Shown: positions 43,678-55,115 of the stretch, in pieces
How the letters are laid out: each line of letters starts with the position of its first letter
How positions within the stretch are numbered: position 1 is the stretch's first letter
Assembly: GCF_014203395.1 (NCBI RefSeq)
Contig: NZ_JACHIW010000001.1
Coordinates: 5,377,501-5,441,500, forward strand
DNA: 64,000 nt
Direction of reading: 5' to 3'
DNA from: Saccharopolyspora phatthalungensis
GTDB taxonomy: Bacteria > Actinomycetota > Actinomycetes > Mycobacteriales > Pseudonocardiaceae
Position numbers and translations under genes: made by a program
Notes under the pieces: model-generated
Told to the model about the DNA's origin: nothing
The model's input: the letters and a program-made list of their open reading frames with translations, nothing else
Database searches by the model: none

Positions 43678-43821
43678 TCTCCGTTGATGCGGGAAGGGCG
43701 CTCCCCGGCGTGCCTCGCCTGCCCGGTTCGCCCCTGCTGAGTACTTCCCGGCGTCGGCTGCGCGCGTGGTTCGGCGGTCGCACACTGGCGCTCGTGTCGG
43801 CCCTGGATGGGAGGAGGGCCG

Positions 43822-46499
<2,678 letters not shown>

Positions 46500-46503
<4 letters not shown>

Positions 46504-47504
46504 GACTGGAAGGGTTCGGCGACGCCGTTGACGAGCATGTCCTCGACATTGCGGCGGGGTGAGGGTACCGATGGTGTGCCGTGGCCGATGCGCAGCAGTG
46601 CTTGTGGGGTGACGTTCCCGCCCAGCAGCTCCCGAAGCTCCTCGCGGGTCTCGCGTACCTCGACGACCTGCGAGATCATCGAGGCGGCGAGGCCCTGTGC
46701 GGTCGCGGTCAGCCACAGCCGTTGCAGCGCCTGCCCGGCCTGCAGATCGGCTTCCCGGCTGCCGTGCCGCGAGCAGAGCACCACCAGCAGCGGATGCGCT
46801 TCGAATTCGGTGCCCGGCGATCGCGGTGCCTGGCCGGCGGTGAAATCGCGGTGCACCCACTGGTCCCCGGGCTCCGGCTTGGGCCCGGCCGCCGACACCG
46901 GCACCCCCTCGGTGGTGTCACCGGTGCGCCCGACCCAGGCGTCCAGCTCCGCCCGGAAACGGGCATTGGCCATCTGCACCCGGTGCGCGCGATGCACCAA
47001 CCCTTCAAGGGTGCCGTGTTGGCCTGGCTGCACCACGTGCAACCAGGCGTGCTCCTCGTGGGCAGCATGCATCAGCAGATGCCGATCCTCTGTGGACACT
47101 GAGGTACTCCGGAAGGGCTGGCGGTGGCTGTGCCGTTCGGCGATCGCCTCGTAGAGCCGGGTGTCCTCGGGGCGTGGATGTGCCTGGCCGCCGCTGCGCA
47201 CCTCGGCGAGCGCGGTCGGGGCGGCCAGGTGCGGGAGCAAGGTCACCACCGCCCGGATTCCTGCGTGCTCCAGGGCGAGGCGCAGGTTGAACAGCGCCGC
47301 CCCGCAGGCCAACCGCAGCTCCCGGTCTTCGGGGTCGGCCGCGGGCAGGCGCCGCTTCGGGTCGGCGTGCAGTTCGATCAGGTGGGGCAGGATCCGGAAG
47401 CGCCAGGGCTGGCTGTTGTGCAGCGACGGCGCCATCCCGGCCCGCCGGATGATCTGCTCCATCTGATCGGTCGTCAGTTCGAAGGCCGTGGGAAACGTTC
47501 GCAT
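46500..47504 (-). CDS. Acg-family nitroreductase-like flavoprotein (copy 4)
   Basis: A 334-residue Acg-family protein close to copy 1: [60 protein letters not shown] and [26 protein letters not shown] precedes the ATG. It diverges from the Rv1733c-like gene across a 175-base region that contains GGGCAC/GTGCCC arms around 47614-47632. Confidence 0.88.
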
Positions 47505-47679
47505 GCGCGACTCCTCACCCGCACGTTCGATGTCGTCACTGTGACGGCGCTGTGCTCGCCCGGCGAGAGTCCAACGACCTCTAACCCGCACCCGGGGCAC
47601 GAGTGACGAAGTGCCCTAATTTCCGGTCGAACGCATGCCGCAACCTTGGAATCAACGCCAACCCACTCGGGGAGCCGCA

Positions 47680-48288
47680 ATGGATGGTTCGCCGCGAGAT
47701 AACCTGCGGTGGCTGGTCAACGCACTGCGACCGACGCCGAACCCGTTGCGCCGCTGGACCGATCGCGCCGCGGCCACGATCATGGTCGTGCTGCTGGCTG
47801 CCGCGCTGCTCGGGGTGCCGGTCGCCGTGTGGTTCGGGATCGGCGTTCACGCGCGGGAAACGGCCGAGGCAGCGACTGCGGCTGCCAGCACTCGCTCGGT
47901 GGCGGCCGTCGTCATGAAACCGCCGGAGGCGCGGTATTCCGGCGAAAACCGGGAGATCCAGACCCTCACCTGGTGGTCGGACGTTCAGTGGCGCGGGCTG
48001 TACGGCCTCCCGCACACGGACACCGTTCGCGTGCAGCCGAGCACCGAGGTGGGCAGCACGGTGCCGGTGTGGGTGGACTCTGCCGAGCACGTCACGCAGC
48101 CCCCGGACAGCAATGCAAAGGTGATGGCCGGTGCCGTCACGTCCGCGGTGTTCGCCCTGGTCGCCTGGCAGGCCCTGTGCGCCGCACTGATTTTCGTCAC
48201 CCGGGTGGCCACCGACGCGCTCGCGGAGCGGGCCTGGCACCGGGAGTGGGAGATCGTCGAACCGAAGTGGACTCACTTCCGGCGGTGA
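47680..48288 (+). CDS. Rv1733c-like two-helix membrane protein
   Basis: A 202-residue protein laid out like Rv1733c, a DosR-regulon antigen. A helix near residue 35-60 (AATIMVVLLAAALLGVPVAV) is followed by an extracytoplasmic domain with EVGSTVPVWVDSAEHVTQPP, matching the GIWVDSAGQ segment of Rv1733c, and a second helix (AGAVTSAVFALVAWQALCAA) near the end. GGGGAG precedes the ATG. Function unknown. Confidence 0.75.
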   Translation: MDGSPRDNLRWLVNALRPTPNPLRRWTDRAAATIMVVLLAAALLGVPVAVWFGIGVHARETAEAATAAASTRSVAAVVMKPPEARYSGENREIQTLTWWSDVQWRGLYGLPHTDTVRVQPSTEVGSTVPVWVDSAEHVTQPPDSNAKVMAGAVTSAVFALVAWQALCAALIFVTRVATDALAERAWHREWEIVEPKWTHFRR

Positions 48289-48318
48289 GGGCTGTGGCAG
48301 GAGTATGGGGTGGGACTC

Positions 48319-48825
48319 ATGAGACATCATGAGGTTCTTGTGGTGGGCGTGGACGGATCGGACGCCAGCGCGCGAGCGCTGCGCTGGGCCCTGGACGAAG
48401 GACAACGCCGCTGCATCCCGGTGCACGCGATCATGGTGTGGGAATCGCACGCAGTCCTCTCCGGTCCGGGCCCTCTGCTGATGTACCCCGACCTGGCGCC
48501 GCACCACGCCCGGGAACAGCACTGGCAGGACCTGAACCGTGTCGTGCGCGCCAGCCTGGGCGAGTCCACGACGCCGGAAGTCCACACCGAGCTCGTCGAA
48601 GGCAACGCCGCCGAGGTGCTGACCGAACGGTCGGCGCACGCCGCCATGCTCGTCCTGGGCGATCGCGGGCGCGGCCGGGTCGCCGACGCGGTCCTGGGTA
48701 GCACGGCACTGCGGTGCATCCACAAGGCACGATGCCCGGTGGTGGTCGTCCCCAAGGGAATGCCGGAACGGGTCGAGTGGAACAAGCAGGACGGCGTGGC
48801 CGACATCGACCCCGTGCTGGGCTAG
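48319..48825 (+). CDS. Single-domain universal stress protein (USP-6)
   Basis: A 168-residue UspA domain with VLVVGVDGSDASARALRWAL and an intact ATP motif, GDRGRGRVADAVLGS. A C-terminal tail ERVEWNKQDGVADIDPVLG extends beyond the usual fold. It starts 30 bases after the Rv1733c-like gene and precedes USP-7. Confidence 0.87.
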   Translation: MRHHEVLVVGVDGSDASARALRWALDEGQRRCIPVHAIMVWESHAVLSGPGPLLMYPDLAPHHAREQHWQDLNRVVRASLGESTTPEVHTELVEGNAAEVLTERSAHAAMLVLGDRGRGRVADAVLGSTALRCIHKARCPVVVVPKGMPERVEWNKQDGVADIDPVLG

Positions 48826-48903
48826 GACGCGCTCGGATCTAATGCCGTGCGACGACGGGCGGCCCATCATGAAGGCGCAGCGCGCGGCAGGGAGGCGATT
48901 CGG

Positions 48904-49791
48904 ATGGCAGAGGCAATCCGCAAGGCGGTCGTAGTGGGGTTCGATCTGACCGAGCCCTCCCGCCGGGCAGTCCGGTGGGCAGCGCGCGAGGCGTCCAGCC
49001 GACGCCGGCCACTGCTGCTCGTCCACGTCCTCACCTGGCCGTTCGAGGAACACACCCCGATCAAGGTGCCGGGCGAAGGCGATGTGCTGGAACCGCTCCA
49101 GAAGATCCTGCGTCAGGAACTCGCGGAACTCCGGGACGAGTGCCGGGAGATCGACGCGGAGCTCGAGGTGCGCAACGACATGCCATTCGGGGACCCGGCC
49201 GAAGTACTCGGCGAGCTGGCCGCCGACGCCGAGCTGCTGGTGCTCGGCGGGCCGCGCATCGAAGTGGAACTCGGCGTCCTGGGCTCGAGCTCGGCGGAAC
49301 TGCTGACGCGACGCGCCGGAGCCCCGGTCGTCGTGGTCCGCGGCGACCGCGAGCATCCGGACACGGCGCCGGTCGTGGTCGGCGTCGACGGATCACCGGC
49401 CAGCAAACTCGCCATCGGCTTCGCCTACGACTTCGCCGCCCGCCACGGCAGCGAACTGGTCGCCGTGCATGCCTGGAGCGACCTGCCGCTGGACCCCTTC
49501 GCCCGAGTACAGCAATGGGAGCTGCCCTGGCACGAGGTCCGCAACGACGCCGAGGAAGTACTCGCCGAATCCCTGGCTGGGTGGGGCGAACGGTATCCCG
49601 ACGTCAGCGTTCGGCGTGCGGTCACACCGGAAAAGCCCGTCGAGGCCCTGTTCCGGGAAGCGCAGGACGCGAGCTTGCTGGTGGTGGGCAGTCACGGCCG
49701 GGGCCGCATCCGCCGAACCCTGCTCGGCTCGGTCAGTCACGCCGTCGTTAACCGTGCACCTTGCCCAGTCGCGGTCCTGCGCGCCGGGTGA
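48904..49791 (+). CDS. Tandem-domain universal stress protein (USP-7), degenerate first site
   Basis: A 295-residue two-domain USP. The second ATP motif is intact (GSHGRGRIRRTLLGS), but the first reads GGPRIEVELGVLGSSS and lacks the G-2x-G spacing, so only one site should bind ATP. AGGGAGG precedes the ATG. It is the sister of USP-10, which shows the same pattern and similar termini (FDFAARHGSELVAV-like FAYDFAARHGSELVAVHAW). Confidence 0.87.
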   Translation: MAEAIRKAVVVGFDLTEPSRRAVRWAAREASSRRRPLLLVHVLTWPFEEHTPIKVPGEGDVLEPLQKILRQELAELRDECREIDAELEVRNDMPFGDPAEVLGELAADAELLVLGGPRIEVELGVLGSSSAELLTRRAGAPVVVVRGDREHPDTAPVVVGVDGSPASKLAIGFAYDFAARHGSELVAVHAWSDLPLDPFARVQQWELPWHEVRNDAEEVLAESLAGWGERYPDVSVRRAVTPEKPVEALFREAQDASLLVVGSHGRGRIRRTLLGSVSHAVVNRAPCPVAVLRAG

Positions 49792-49825
49792 AGCTTGAGC
49801 CGATGATTTGTCCGCTATCGGCGGC

Positions 49826-50668
49826 TCACGACGCTCCTGCTGCGGCGCGGACCACGGCCACAGGGCACGGGGCGTGGTGCAGCACGCCGGCTGCTACCGA
49901 GCCCAGGAACAGCCCGTCGAACCCACCGCCGCCGCGGTGTCCCACGACGAGCAGCCGCGCATCGCGGGCGGCATCGGTGAGTGCCGCAACCGGGTGACCC
50001 CGTTGCGCCACCTCGCGGGTCCTGACCTTCGGATTCTGCTCTCGCAGTGACGCGGTCTGCTTGGCGAGTGAATGTTCGATGTCCCGCTGCACCCGCTCAC
50101 GATCAGGCGGCGTCAGGGGCACCGCGAGCAGCCCCTCCTCGTGCCACGCCTGCATCACGACCAGATCCGTGCCCAGCCGGGCTGCGGCGGCGAATGCGAA
50201 CCGCAGCGCCTCCTGGCTGCACGGGGAATCATCCACACCCACGACCACCGGGCCCACCGTGGTCGGAATGTCCTTGCGCACGATGACCACCGGGCAGGAC
50301 GCGTGGGTGGCCACACCAGTGCTCACCCCACCCAACAAGGCGTCCGTGAAACCGCCGTGCCCGCGCGCGCCGAGGACCACCAACTGCGCTGTCGCGCTGC
50401 GACGCAACAACTCCTCGACGGGGTGCCCGGGGGCGACTTCGGCTGTCAGCTCGACCTCTGGCGTCTGCACCCGGCATTTTGCGGCGATCTTGTGTACGGC
50501 TTGCTCCGCGTAGTCCACTCGGGCGGGGTCGTCGTTGACGATCACGAGCTGCAGCGCGGCGTTGCGGCGACTTGCCTCCGCAGCCGCCCAGAACGCCGCC
50601 TTGCCGGAGCTCTCCGACCCGTCCACGCCCACCACGACAGGTTGGTCCGGTGTCGCCATCTCGGTCAC
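49826..50668 (-). CDS. Tandem-domain universal stress protein (USP-8)
   Basis: A 280-residue two-domain USP. The second motif is intact (GHRGGGGFDGLFLGS); the first ends in GG instead of GS (GARGHGGFTDALLGG). GTG is taken as start because GAGGAG lies 5 bases upstream; ATG at 50659 is an alternative. It follows USP-9 directly, so the two are one transcript. It converges on USP-7. Confidence 0.87.
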   Translation of the reverse strand: MTEMATPDQPVVVGVDGSESSGKAAFWAAAEASRRNAALQLVIVNDDPARVDYAEQAVHKIAAKCRVQTPEVELTAEVAPGHPVEELLRRSATAQLVVLGARGHGGFTDALLGGVSTGVATHASCPVVIVRKDIPTTVGPVVVGVDDSPCSQEALRFAFAAAARLGTDLVVMQAWHEEGLLAVPLTPPDRERVQRDIEHSLAKQTASLREQNPKVRTREVAQRGHPVAALTDAARDARLLVVGHRGGGGFDGLFLGSVAAGVLHHAPCPVAVVRAAAGAS

Positions 50669-50669
50669 C

Positions 50670-51491
50670 TCATCTCCTCTCGCCGCGGACGACAGCCACC
50701 GGGCACGACGCGTGGCGGATCACCCCAGCAGCCACCGACCCCAGCAACCCGGTGAACTCACCCCGACCGCGGTGCCCGACGACCAGCAGCCGTGCCGCAG
50801 CGGACGCGGCGGCGAGCTCGGCCACCGGATGCCCACGTTGCACGACCTTGTGGACCGACACATCGGGGTACCGCTCCGCCCAGCCGGAGAGCTGTTGAGC
50901 GAGACCGCGCTGCGCTTGCTCCCGCAGCTCGGTCGTCTCCTCGCTGAGCGTGGGCACGCTCGGGGCGTACCCGACGTCCCGCCACACCCGCATCGCCACG
51001 AGCTCGGCCTCGTAACGGGCCGCGGCGTCGAACGCGAATTGCAGGGCAGCGTGGCTGAAGGGGGAGTTGTCCAGCCCGACCACGACTGGGCCGGTGTTGC
51101 GGTGGTCCCGGACGATGACGATCGGGCAGCGCGCGTGCATGGCGACCTTGGTGCTGACCGAGCCGATCAAGGTCGCGCTCAGCGCGCTTTGCCCCCGAGA
51201 GCCGACCACGACCAGCTGCGCGTCATCGGACTGGCGAACCAACACCTCGGCCGGGTGCCCAGGCACGACCTCCGGCGAGATCTCCAAACAGGGGTGACGG
51301 GCCTTCAGCTGGCCTACCACAGCTTCGGCGATGTCCCACGCTTCGTCGTCGCGCAGCGGATCACTGGTGGCCATCACGAGGCGCAACCGCTGCGCACGCC
51401 GGGACCTGACCTCACCGGCGGCCCACATCGCCGCGTCGATGGAGTGCACGGATCCGTCCACCCCGGCGACTACGGGCCTGTCCGCCGTCAT
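50670..51491 (-). CDS. Tandem-domain universal stress protein (USP-9)
   Basis: A 273-residue two-domain USP. Motif 1 is GSRGQSALSATLIGS; motif 2, GHRGRGEFTGLLGS, is one residue shorter than in its paralogues. It starts the leftward USP-9/USP-8 unit and diverges from the FBPase gene across a region with a DevR-like box about 87 bases from its start. Confidence 0.87.
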   Translation of the reverse strand: MTADRPVVAGVDGSVHSIDAAMWAAGEVRSRRAQRLRLVMATSDPLRDDEAWDIAEAVVGQLKARHPCLEISPEVVPGHPAEVLVRQSDDAQLVVVGSRGQSALSATLIGSVSTKVAMHARCPIVIVRDHRNTGPVVVGLDNSPFSHAALQFAFDAAARYEAELVAMRVWRDVGYAPSVPTLSEETTELREQAQRGLAQQLSGWAERYPDVSVHKVVQRGHPVAELAAASAAARLLVVGHRGRGEFTGLLGSVAAGVIRHASCPVAVVRGERR

Positions 51492-51577
51492 GATCAATCC
51501 CCCAAATACGAGCCCGGGGCCCCGGCCGCTCAGGCATGGCTGTCGCGTCCTGGGTACCCCGGATGAGGGCGACGGCA

Positions 51578-51595
51578 AAAGGCCGGTCGGCCCTA
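51578..51595. promoter_or_regulatory. DevR-like box between USP-9 and the FBPase gene
   Basis: AAAGGCCGGTCGGCCCTA matches the recurrent box at 14 of 18 positions. It is 57 bases before the FBPase start and 87 bases from USP-9, so it could serve both divergent genes. Confidence 0.5.
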
Positions 51596-51652
51596 GCCAG
51601 CGCTGGTCGGCGCGGCGGAGGGTGGCCACGGATTCTCGGACTGGAGGTCGGG

Positions 51653-52771
51653 ATGGTTACGCTGAGCATCATCAAAGCCGACACCGGCGGTTTCGTCGGC
51701 CATTCGGCGGTGCACCCGGACATGATGAGCGCGGCGCAGGACGCGCTGAGCACTGCGGTGGGCGATCGGCTGCTGCTGGACGGGAAAGCCGCCAGCTGCG
51801 GCGACGATCTCTCCCTGATCATGACCCATGAGCACGGTGCCGACGCCGAGGAGGTGCACTCCTTCGCCTGGGACGTGTTCCTCCAGACCACGGAGATCGC
51901 CAAACGGCTCGGTCTCTACGGCGCTGGCCAGGACCTGCTTTCCGATGCCTTCAGCGGGAACCTGCGCGGTATGGGGCCGGGGTATGCGGAGCTGGAGTTC
52001 ACCGAACGCCCGAGCGAACCGGTGGTGTGCTTCCTGGCCGACAAGACCGAGCCCGGCGCGTGGAACCTGCCACTGTACAAGATGTTCGCCGACCCGTTCA
52101 ACACCGCCGGTCTGGTGATCGACGCGAAGATGCACGCCGGGTTCCAGTTCGAGGTCTACGACCTGTACGAGGAGAAGCGGATCTGGTTCGACTGCCCGCG
52201 CGAGCTCTACGAGATGCTGATGTTCATCGGCGCCCCGGCCCGCTACGTGATCCACTCGGTGGAGTCCAAGACCCTGCACGAGCAGGCGGTGGCGACCTCC
52301 ACACAGCGGCTGTCGTTGATCGCCGGGAAGTACGTCGGCAAGGATGACCCGGTGATGATCGTGCGCTGCCAGTCCGGGCTGCCCGCGCTGGGCGAGGTGC
52401 TGGAGCCGTTCGCCTTCGCCTACACCGCCGGTGGATGCATGCGCGGCTCGCACCACGCGCCGATGATGCCGGTCAGCGTCGCAGACGCCCACCCCGCCCG
52501 GTTCGACGGGCCACCGCGGGTCGTGGCCCTGGGATTCCAGATCCACGAGGGCAAGCTGATCGGGCCTCGGGACCTCTTCGACGACCCGTCCTTCGACCGC
52601 GTGCGGGCGCAGACCAACGAAGTGATGGACTACCTGCGCCGCCACGGACCATTCGAGCCCCACCGGCTGCCGTTGGAGGACCTGGAGTACACCACCATGG
52701 CGGAGTTGGAAAAACGCCTGGCCGAACGGTGGCAGGCGATGCCCGAAGCAGCGGTGCCCGCACCGCGCTGA
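51653..52771 (+). CDS. Class V fructose-1,6-bisphosphate aldolase/phosphatase
   Basis: A 372-residue enzyme of the archaeal-type FBPase (class V) family, which joins triose phosphates to FBP and dephosphorylates it to fructose 6-phosphate, driving gluconeogenesis. Motifs: VTLSIIKADTGGFVGHSAVH at the N-terminus, the metal-binding CGDDLSLIMTHEHG, FFLADKTEPGAWN-like CFLADKTEPGAWNLP, and GGCMRGSHHAPMMPV. GGAGG precedes the ATG. It is mainly known from archaea and thermophilic bacteria, so its place beside DevR-like boxes and USP genes is notable. It would feed carbon to storage or the pentose phosphate path during dormancy. Confidence 0.87.
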   Translation: MVTLSIIKADTGGFVGHSAVHPDMMSAAQDALSTAVGDRLLLDGKAASCGDDLSLIMTHEHGADAEEVHSFAWDVFLQTTEIAKRLGLYGAGQDLLSDAFSGNLRGMGPGYAELEFTERPSEPVVCFLADKTEPGAWNLPLYKMFADPFNTAGLVIDAKMHAGFQFEVYDLYEEKRIWFDCPRELYEMLMFIGAPARYVIHSVESKTLHEQAVATSTQRLSLIAGKYVGKDDPVMIVRCQSGLPALGEVLEPFAFAYTAGGCMRGSHHAPMMPVSVADAHPARFDGPPRVVALGFQIHEGKLIGPRDLFDDPSFDRVRAQTNEVMDYLRRHGPFEPHRLPLEDLEYTTMAELEKRLAERWQAMPEAAVPAPR

Positions 52772-52993
52772 ACCGCGACCTGCGCTGCCGAGGTCGAAAG
52801 TGGACAATCCTGGCCAAGGGAGTGGTGCACAGTCGACATCGTCATGGTCGAGGACGGCGACCAAGTGCTGGTACCTCCGCCTGCGCCAATAGCATCGCTC
52901 CGGGGCTCGATCTGCACCCTACGCCTCCTCACGGGCTGGCGTCACTCGGCTCCAACACCGGTCTCTCGGTCTCTCGGCATTCGAAGTTGAGTC

Positions 52994-53028
52994 GCGGACC
53001 GGTCGGAACTGGAGGCCGATGGGCTCTA
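52994..53028. promoter_or_regulatory. Tandem DevR-like boxes before DUF3040 and Rv1738-like genes
   Basis: GGAGGCCGATGGGCTCTA at 53011-53028 matches the recurrent box at 14 of 18 positions and GCGGACCGGTCGGAACTG at 52994-53011 at about 10. Together they lie 76 bases before the DUF3040 gene. The gene-free stretch 52772-53103 shows nothing else. Confidence 0.5.
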
Positions 53029-53103
53029 TTTGTCCGACCTCGGACTCGTAACCCTTTCCCCAGCGGGTTTGGCTCGTCGCCCGATCGTCCTCGGGAGGTT
53101 CCC

Positions 53104-53370
53104 ATGCTTCGACGCTACGAACGGCGCCTGCTAGAGGAGATCGAGCGGCAACTGCGCTCCGAAGACCCGGAGTTCGCACGCAGGATGACCCGGGTACACC
53201 CGTTCACGCGGATCGTGGCGTGGTTGACCTTCCGCAGAGCTCTCGGTGTCGTGACGGCTTTCCTTGCCCTGCTGTGTCTGACCTTTAACGAGAGCGCGGG
53301 ATTCCTCGCCGCCGCAACGCTCGCCGGAGCACTGTTCGCGTCCGCCGCCTGGAAGATTCAGACCGAATAA
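53104..53370 (+). CDS. DUF3040-type small membrane protein
   Basis: An 88-residue protein starting LRRYERRLLEEIERQLRSED, the N-terminal pattern of DUF3040, followed by two hydrophobic segments (ALGVVTAFLALLCLTFN and AGFLAAATLAGALFASAA). GGGAGG precedes the ATG. It leads a two-gene unit with the Rv1738-like gene, under paired DevR-like boxes. Function unknown. Confidence 0.82.
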   Translation: MLRRYERRLLEEIERQLRSEDPEFARRMTRVHPFTRIVAWLTFRRALGVVTAFLALLCLTFNESAGFLAAATLAGALFASAAWKIQTE

Positions 53371-53384
53371 CAAGGAGGTTCGTG

Positions 53385-53654
53385 ATGCCTACGACAGAAC
53401 ACTGGTCGGTCGACATCTACCTCACCGAGGAAGAAGACCGCACTCACGCCCAAGCACAACTGCACACCCGGGATGCCACCGACCTGCGCGGCAACGGACT
53501 GGCCAAGCGGAACCCCGAAGACATCAACGTTCCCGAGATCGGTGCCGAACTCGCCGCAGCCCGAGCATTGTTCGAACTCGCCCACCACCTGCTCAGAGCC
53601 GCTACCGTCGATGTTGAGCAGCTGACCGGCGAACCCGCGCACCTGCACAGCTAG
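53385..53654 (+). CDS. Rv1738-like DUF1876 protein
   Basis: A 89-residue homologue of Rv1738, one of the most strongly DosR-induced proteins, whose fold resembles ribosome hibernation factors. Matching segments are HWSVDIYLTEEEDRTHAQAQ, GNGLAKRNPEDINVPEIGAE and AARALFELAHHLLRAATVDV. AGGAGG is 6 bases before the ATG; a GTG directly before it is possible. It is the second gene after the tandem boxes. A role in shutting translation down is inferred. Confidence 0.87.
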   Translation: MPTTEHWSVDIYLTEEEDRTHAQAQLHTRDATDLRGNGLAKRNPEDINVPEIGAELAAARALFELAHHLLRAATVDVEQLTGEPAHLHS

Positions 53655-53808
53655 GACTATGACTGCCGCGAGACTTTCGGCTGAATCGCGTCGGTTACGA
53701 AGAGGGCATTGTGGACTGCCCGAGTTACCAGCCCGTCTTGGAGCCCGTAGGAGGCAACCGTTGGTGGTCGCCGTGGCAACACAGCCGCCCCAAATGGGCT
53801 GTCAGGGC

Positions 53809-53997
53809 TCATTCACCGCCCTTTTGGATGTAGGAGCGCACGAACTCCGCGGCGTTCTCTTCGAGGACGTCGTCGATCTCGTCCAGGAGGGCTTCGGCGG
53901 CATCGTCGAGCTTGTCACGCCGATCCGCACCGAGGCGCGTCGGTTCAGGCGGCTCTTCTTCGGAACGGGTGTGTCGGCGATTCTTCTCCTGACGCAT
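53809..53997 (-). CDS. pup: Prokaryotic ubiquitin-like protein Pup ending in Gly-Gly-Glu
   Basis: A 62-residue protein tag. Pup is ligated by PafA to lysines of proteins destined for the mycobacterial-type proteasome. The C-terminal helix and tail DKLDDAAEALLDEIDDVLEE through NAAEFVRSYIQKGGE match Pup; the N-terminus is shorter and more basic than usual. It ends in Glu, so it needs no Dop deamidation before ligation. AGGAGGT precedes the ATG. No proteasome, dop or pafA gene is nearby. A DosR-type box is 112 bases upstream, so this is probably a hypoxia-specific extra copy. Confidence 0.85.
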   Translation of the reverse strand: MRQEKNRRHTRSEEEPPEPTRLGADRRDKLDDAAEALLDEIDDVLEENAAEFVRSYIQKGGE

Positions 53998-54109
53998 TCC
54001 GCACCTCCTGCGGTCGATGCGCGCCCCAACGCCTGGTCACTGCTGGCGTCAAGCGGTCGCGAGTCGCGCTCGCTTCAGGCAAGGGTCACGAGGCGCAGTT
54101 GCCGGACGC

Positions 54110-54127
54110 TAGGGACTCTCGGCCCCA
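54110..54127. promoter_or_regulatory. DosR-type box upstream of the Pup gene
   Basis: TAGGGACTCTCGGCCCCA has the exact mycobacterial left half GGGACT and a right half GGCCCC with the correct spacing. It lies in the 134-base gap between the USP-10 stop and the Pup start, 112 bases before the Pup ATG and in the same orientation. Confidence 0.55.
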
Positions 54128-54131
54128 TTCA

Positions 54132-55028
54132 TCAGCGGACGACGGCGACGGGACACGCTGCGTAATGCACCACCGCGTGGCTGACCGAGCCGAGCAGCGC
54201 GGTGCGGACGACACCGCGGCCGTGGGTCCCGACGACGAGCAGATCGGCGTCGACGGCGGCCGTGAGCAGCGCTTCGGCGGGGTGTTCGACCGCCGTGACG
54301 TTCTGGTGCACCGCGACATCCGGGTAGTGTTCACCCCAGCCCGCCAGGGCTTCGGACAGCTCACGACGGCCGGCCTCGACCATGTCGGAGTCGAACCGCC
54401 ACCCCCGGTTCGGCGGCAGGGCGTCCGGTGGCTGCTCGGTGTAGGCGAGGACTGCGGTCAGTTCGGAGTCGTGCCGGGCGGCGAAGTCGTAGGCGAACCC
54501 GACGGCCCGCACGCTGCACTCGGAGCCGTCCACCCCCACGACGATCCGCTCGAACGCCGGTGTCAGCGCCTGCACGTGCTCACGCTCGCCGCGCACCACG
54601 ACGACGGGAACGTGCGCCGTGCGCACTACCTCGGCCGCGGTCGAGCCCAGCAGCACCCGTCGGGTGCGGCTGAGCGTCGGTGGGCCCAGCACCAGGACAC
54701 TGGCGTGGGCGGCAGCGTCGGTCAGCACCGTGGCCGGATGCCCCAACCGCACGGTGGTCCGCACGTCCAAGCCGGGCAGTTGCCGACGGCACTCGGCGGC
54801 CATGCCGTCCACCGTGCGTTCCGCGGCGTTGCGCATTGGTTCGAGCGCGACCGCCTCGCTGGGCAGGTGGATCCGGGTCAGTTCTTCCAACGGGACGGCG
54901 AAGGCATGCACCACCAGCAGGGGCTGGCTGCGTGTCGTGGCCTCGAGCGCCGCCCACCACACCGCCCGCCGCGATTCGGTGGACCCATCGAATCCGGCAA
55001 CGACGGCTTCGGTCGGGAACGTACGCAT
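54132..55028 (-). CDS. Tandem-domain universal stress protein (USP-10), degenerate first site
   Basis: A 298-residue two-domain USP. The second ATP motif is intact (GTHGRGVVRTALLGS); the first reads GPPTLSRTRRVLLGS and lacks the second glycine, as in USP-7. Residues EAVVAGFDGSTESRRAVWWA open the first domain. GGAGG is very close to the chosen ATG; GTG at 55037 is possible. It precedes Pup on the same strand. Confidence 0.87.
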   Translation of the reverse strand: MRTFPTEAVVAGFDGSTESRRAVWWAALEATTRSQPLLVVHAFAVPLEELTRIHLPSEAVALEPMRNAAERTVDGMAAECRRQLPGLDVRTTVRLGHPATVLTDAAAHASVLVLGPPTLSRTRRVLLGSTAAEVVRTAHVPVVVVRGEREHVQALTPAFERIVVGVDGSECSVRAVGFAYDFAARHDSELTAVLAYTEQPPDALPPNRGWRFDSDMVEAGRRELSEALAGWGEHYPDVAVHQNVTAVEHPAEALLTAAVDADLLVVGTHGRGVVRTALLGSVSHAVVHYAACPVAVVR

Positions 55029-55115
55029 GTCCTCCACCCCACAACCCGCGTTGCAGCCAGGATGCCCGCGTCGCGCCGGGCATGCTGGCCCATCAGATCA
55101 ACACGGGAATCCGCC

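Noticed and set aside
43798..43804. CGGCCCT upstream of ctpF as a DevR-like box
   Set aside because: Only one half-site matches; the other half does not.
53659..54165. A 168-codon plus-strand ORF
   Set aside because: It is the shadow of the Pup gene and the end of USP-10; Pup has a clear family match and ribosome-binding site.
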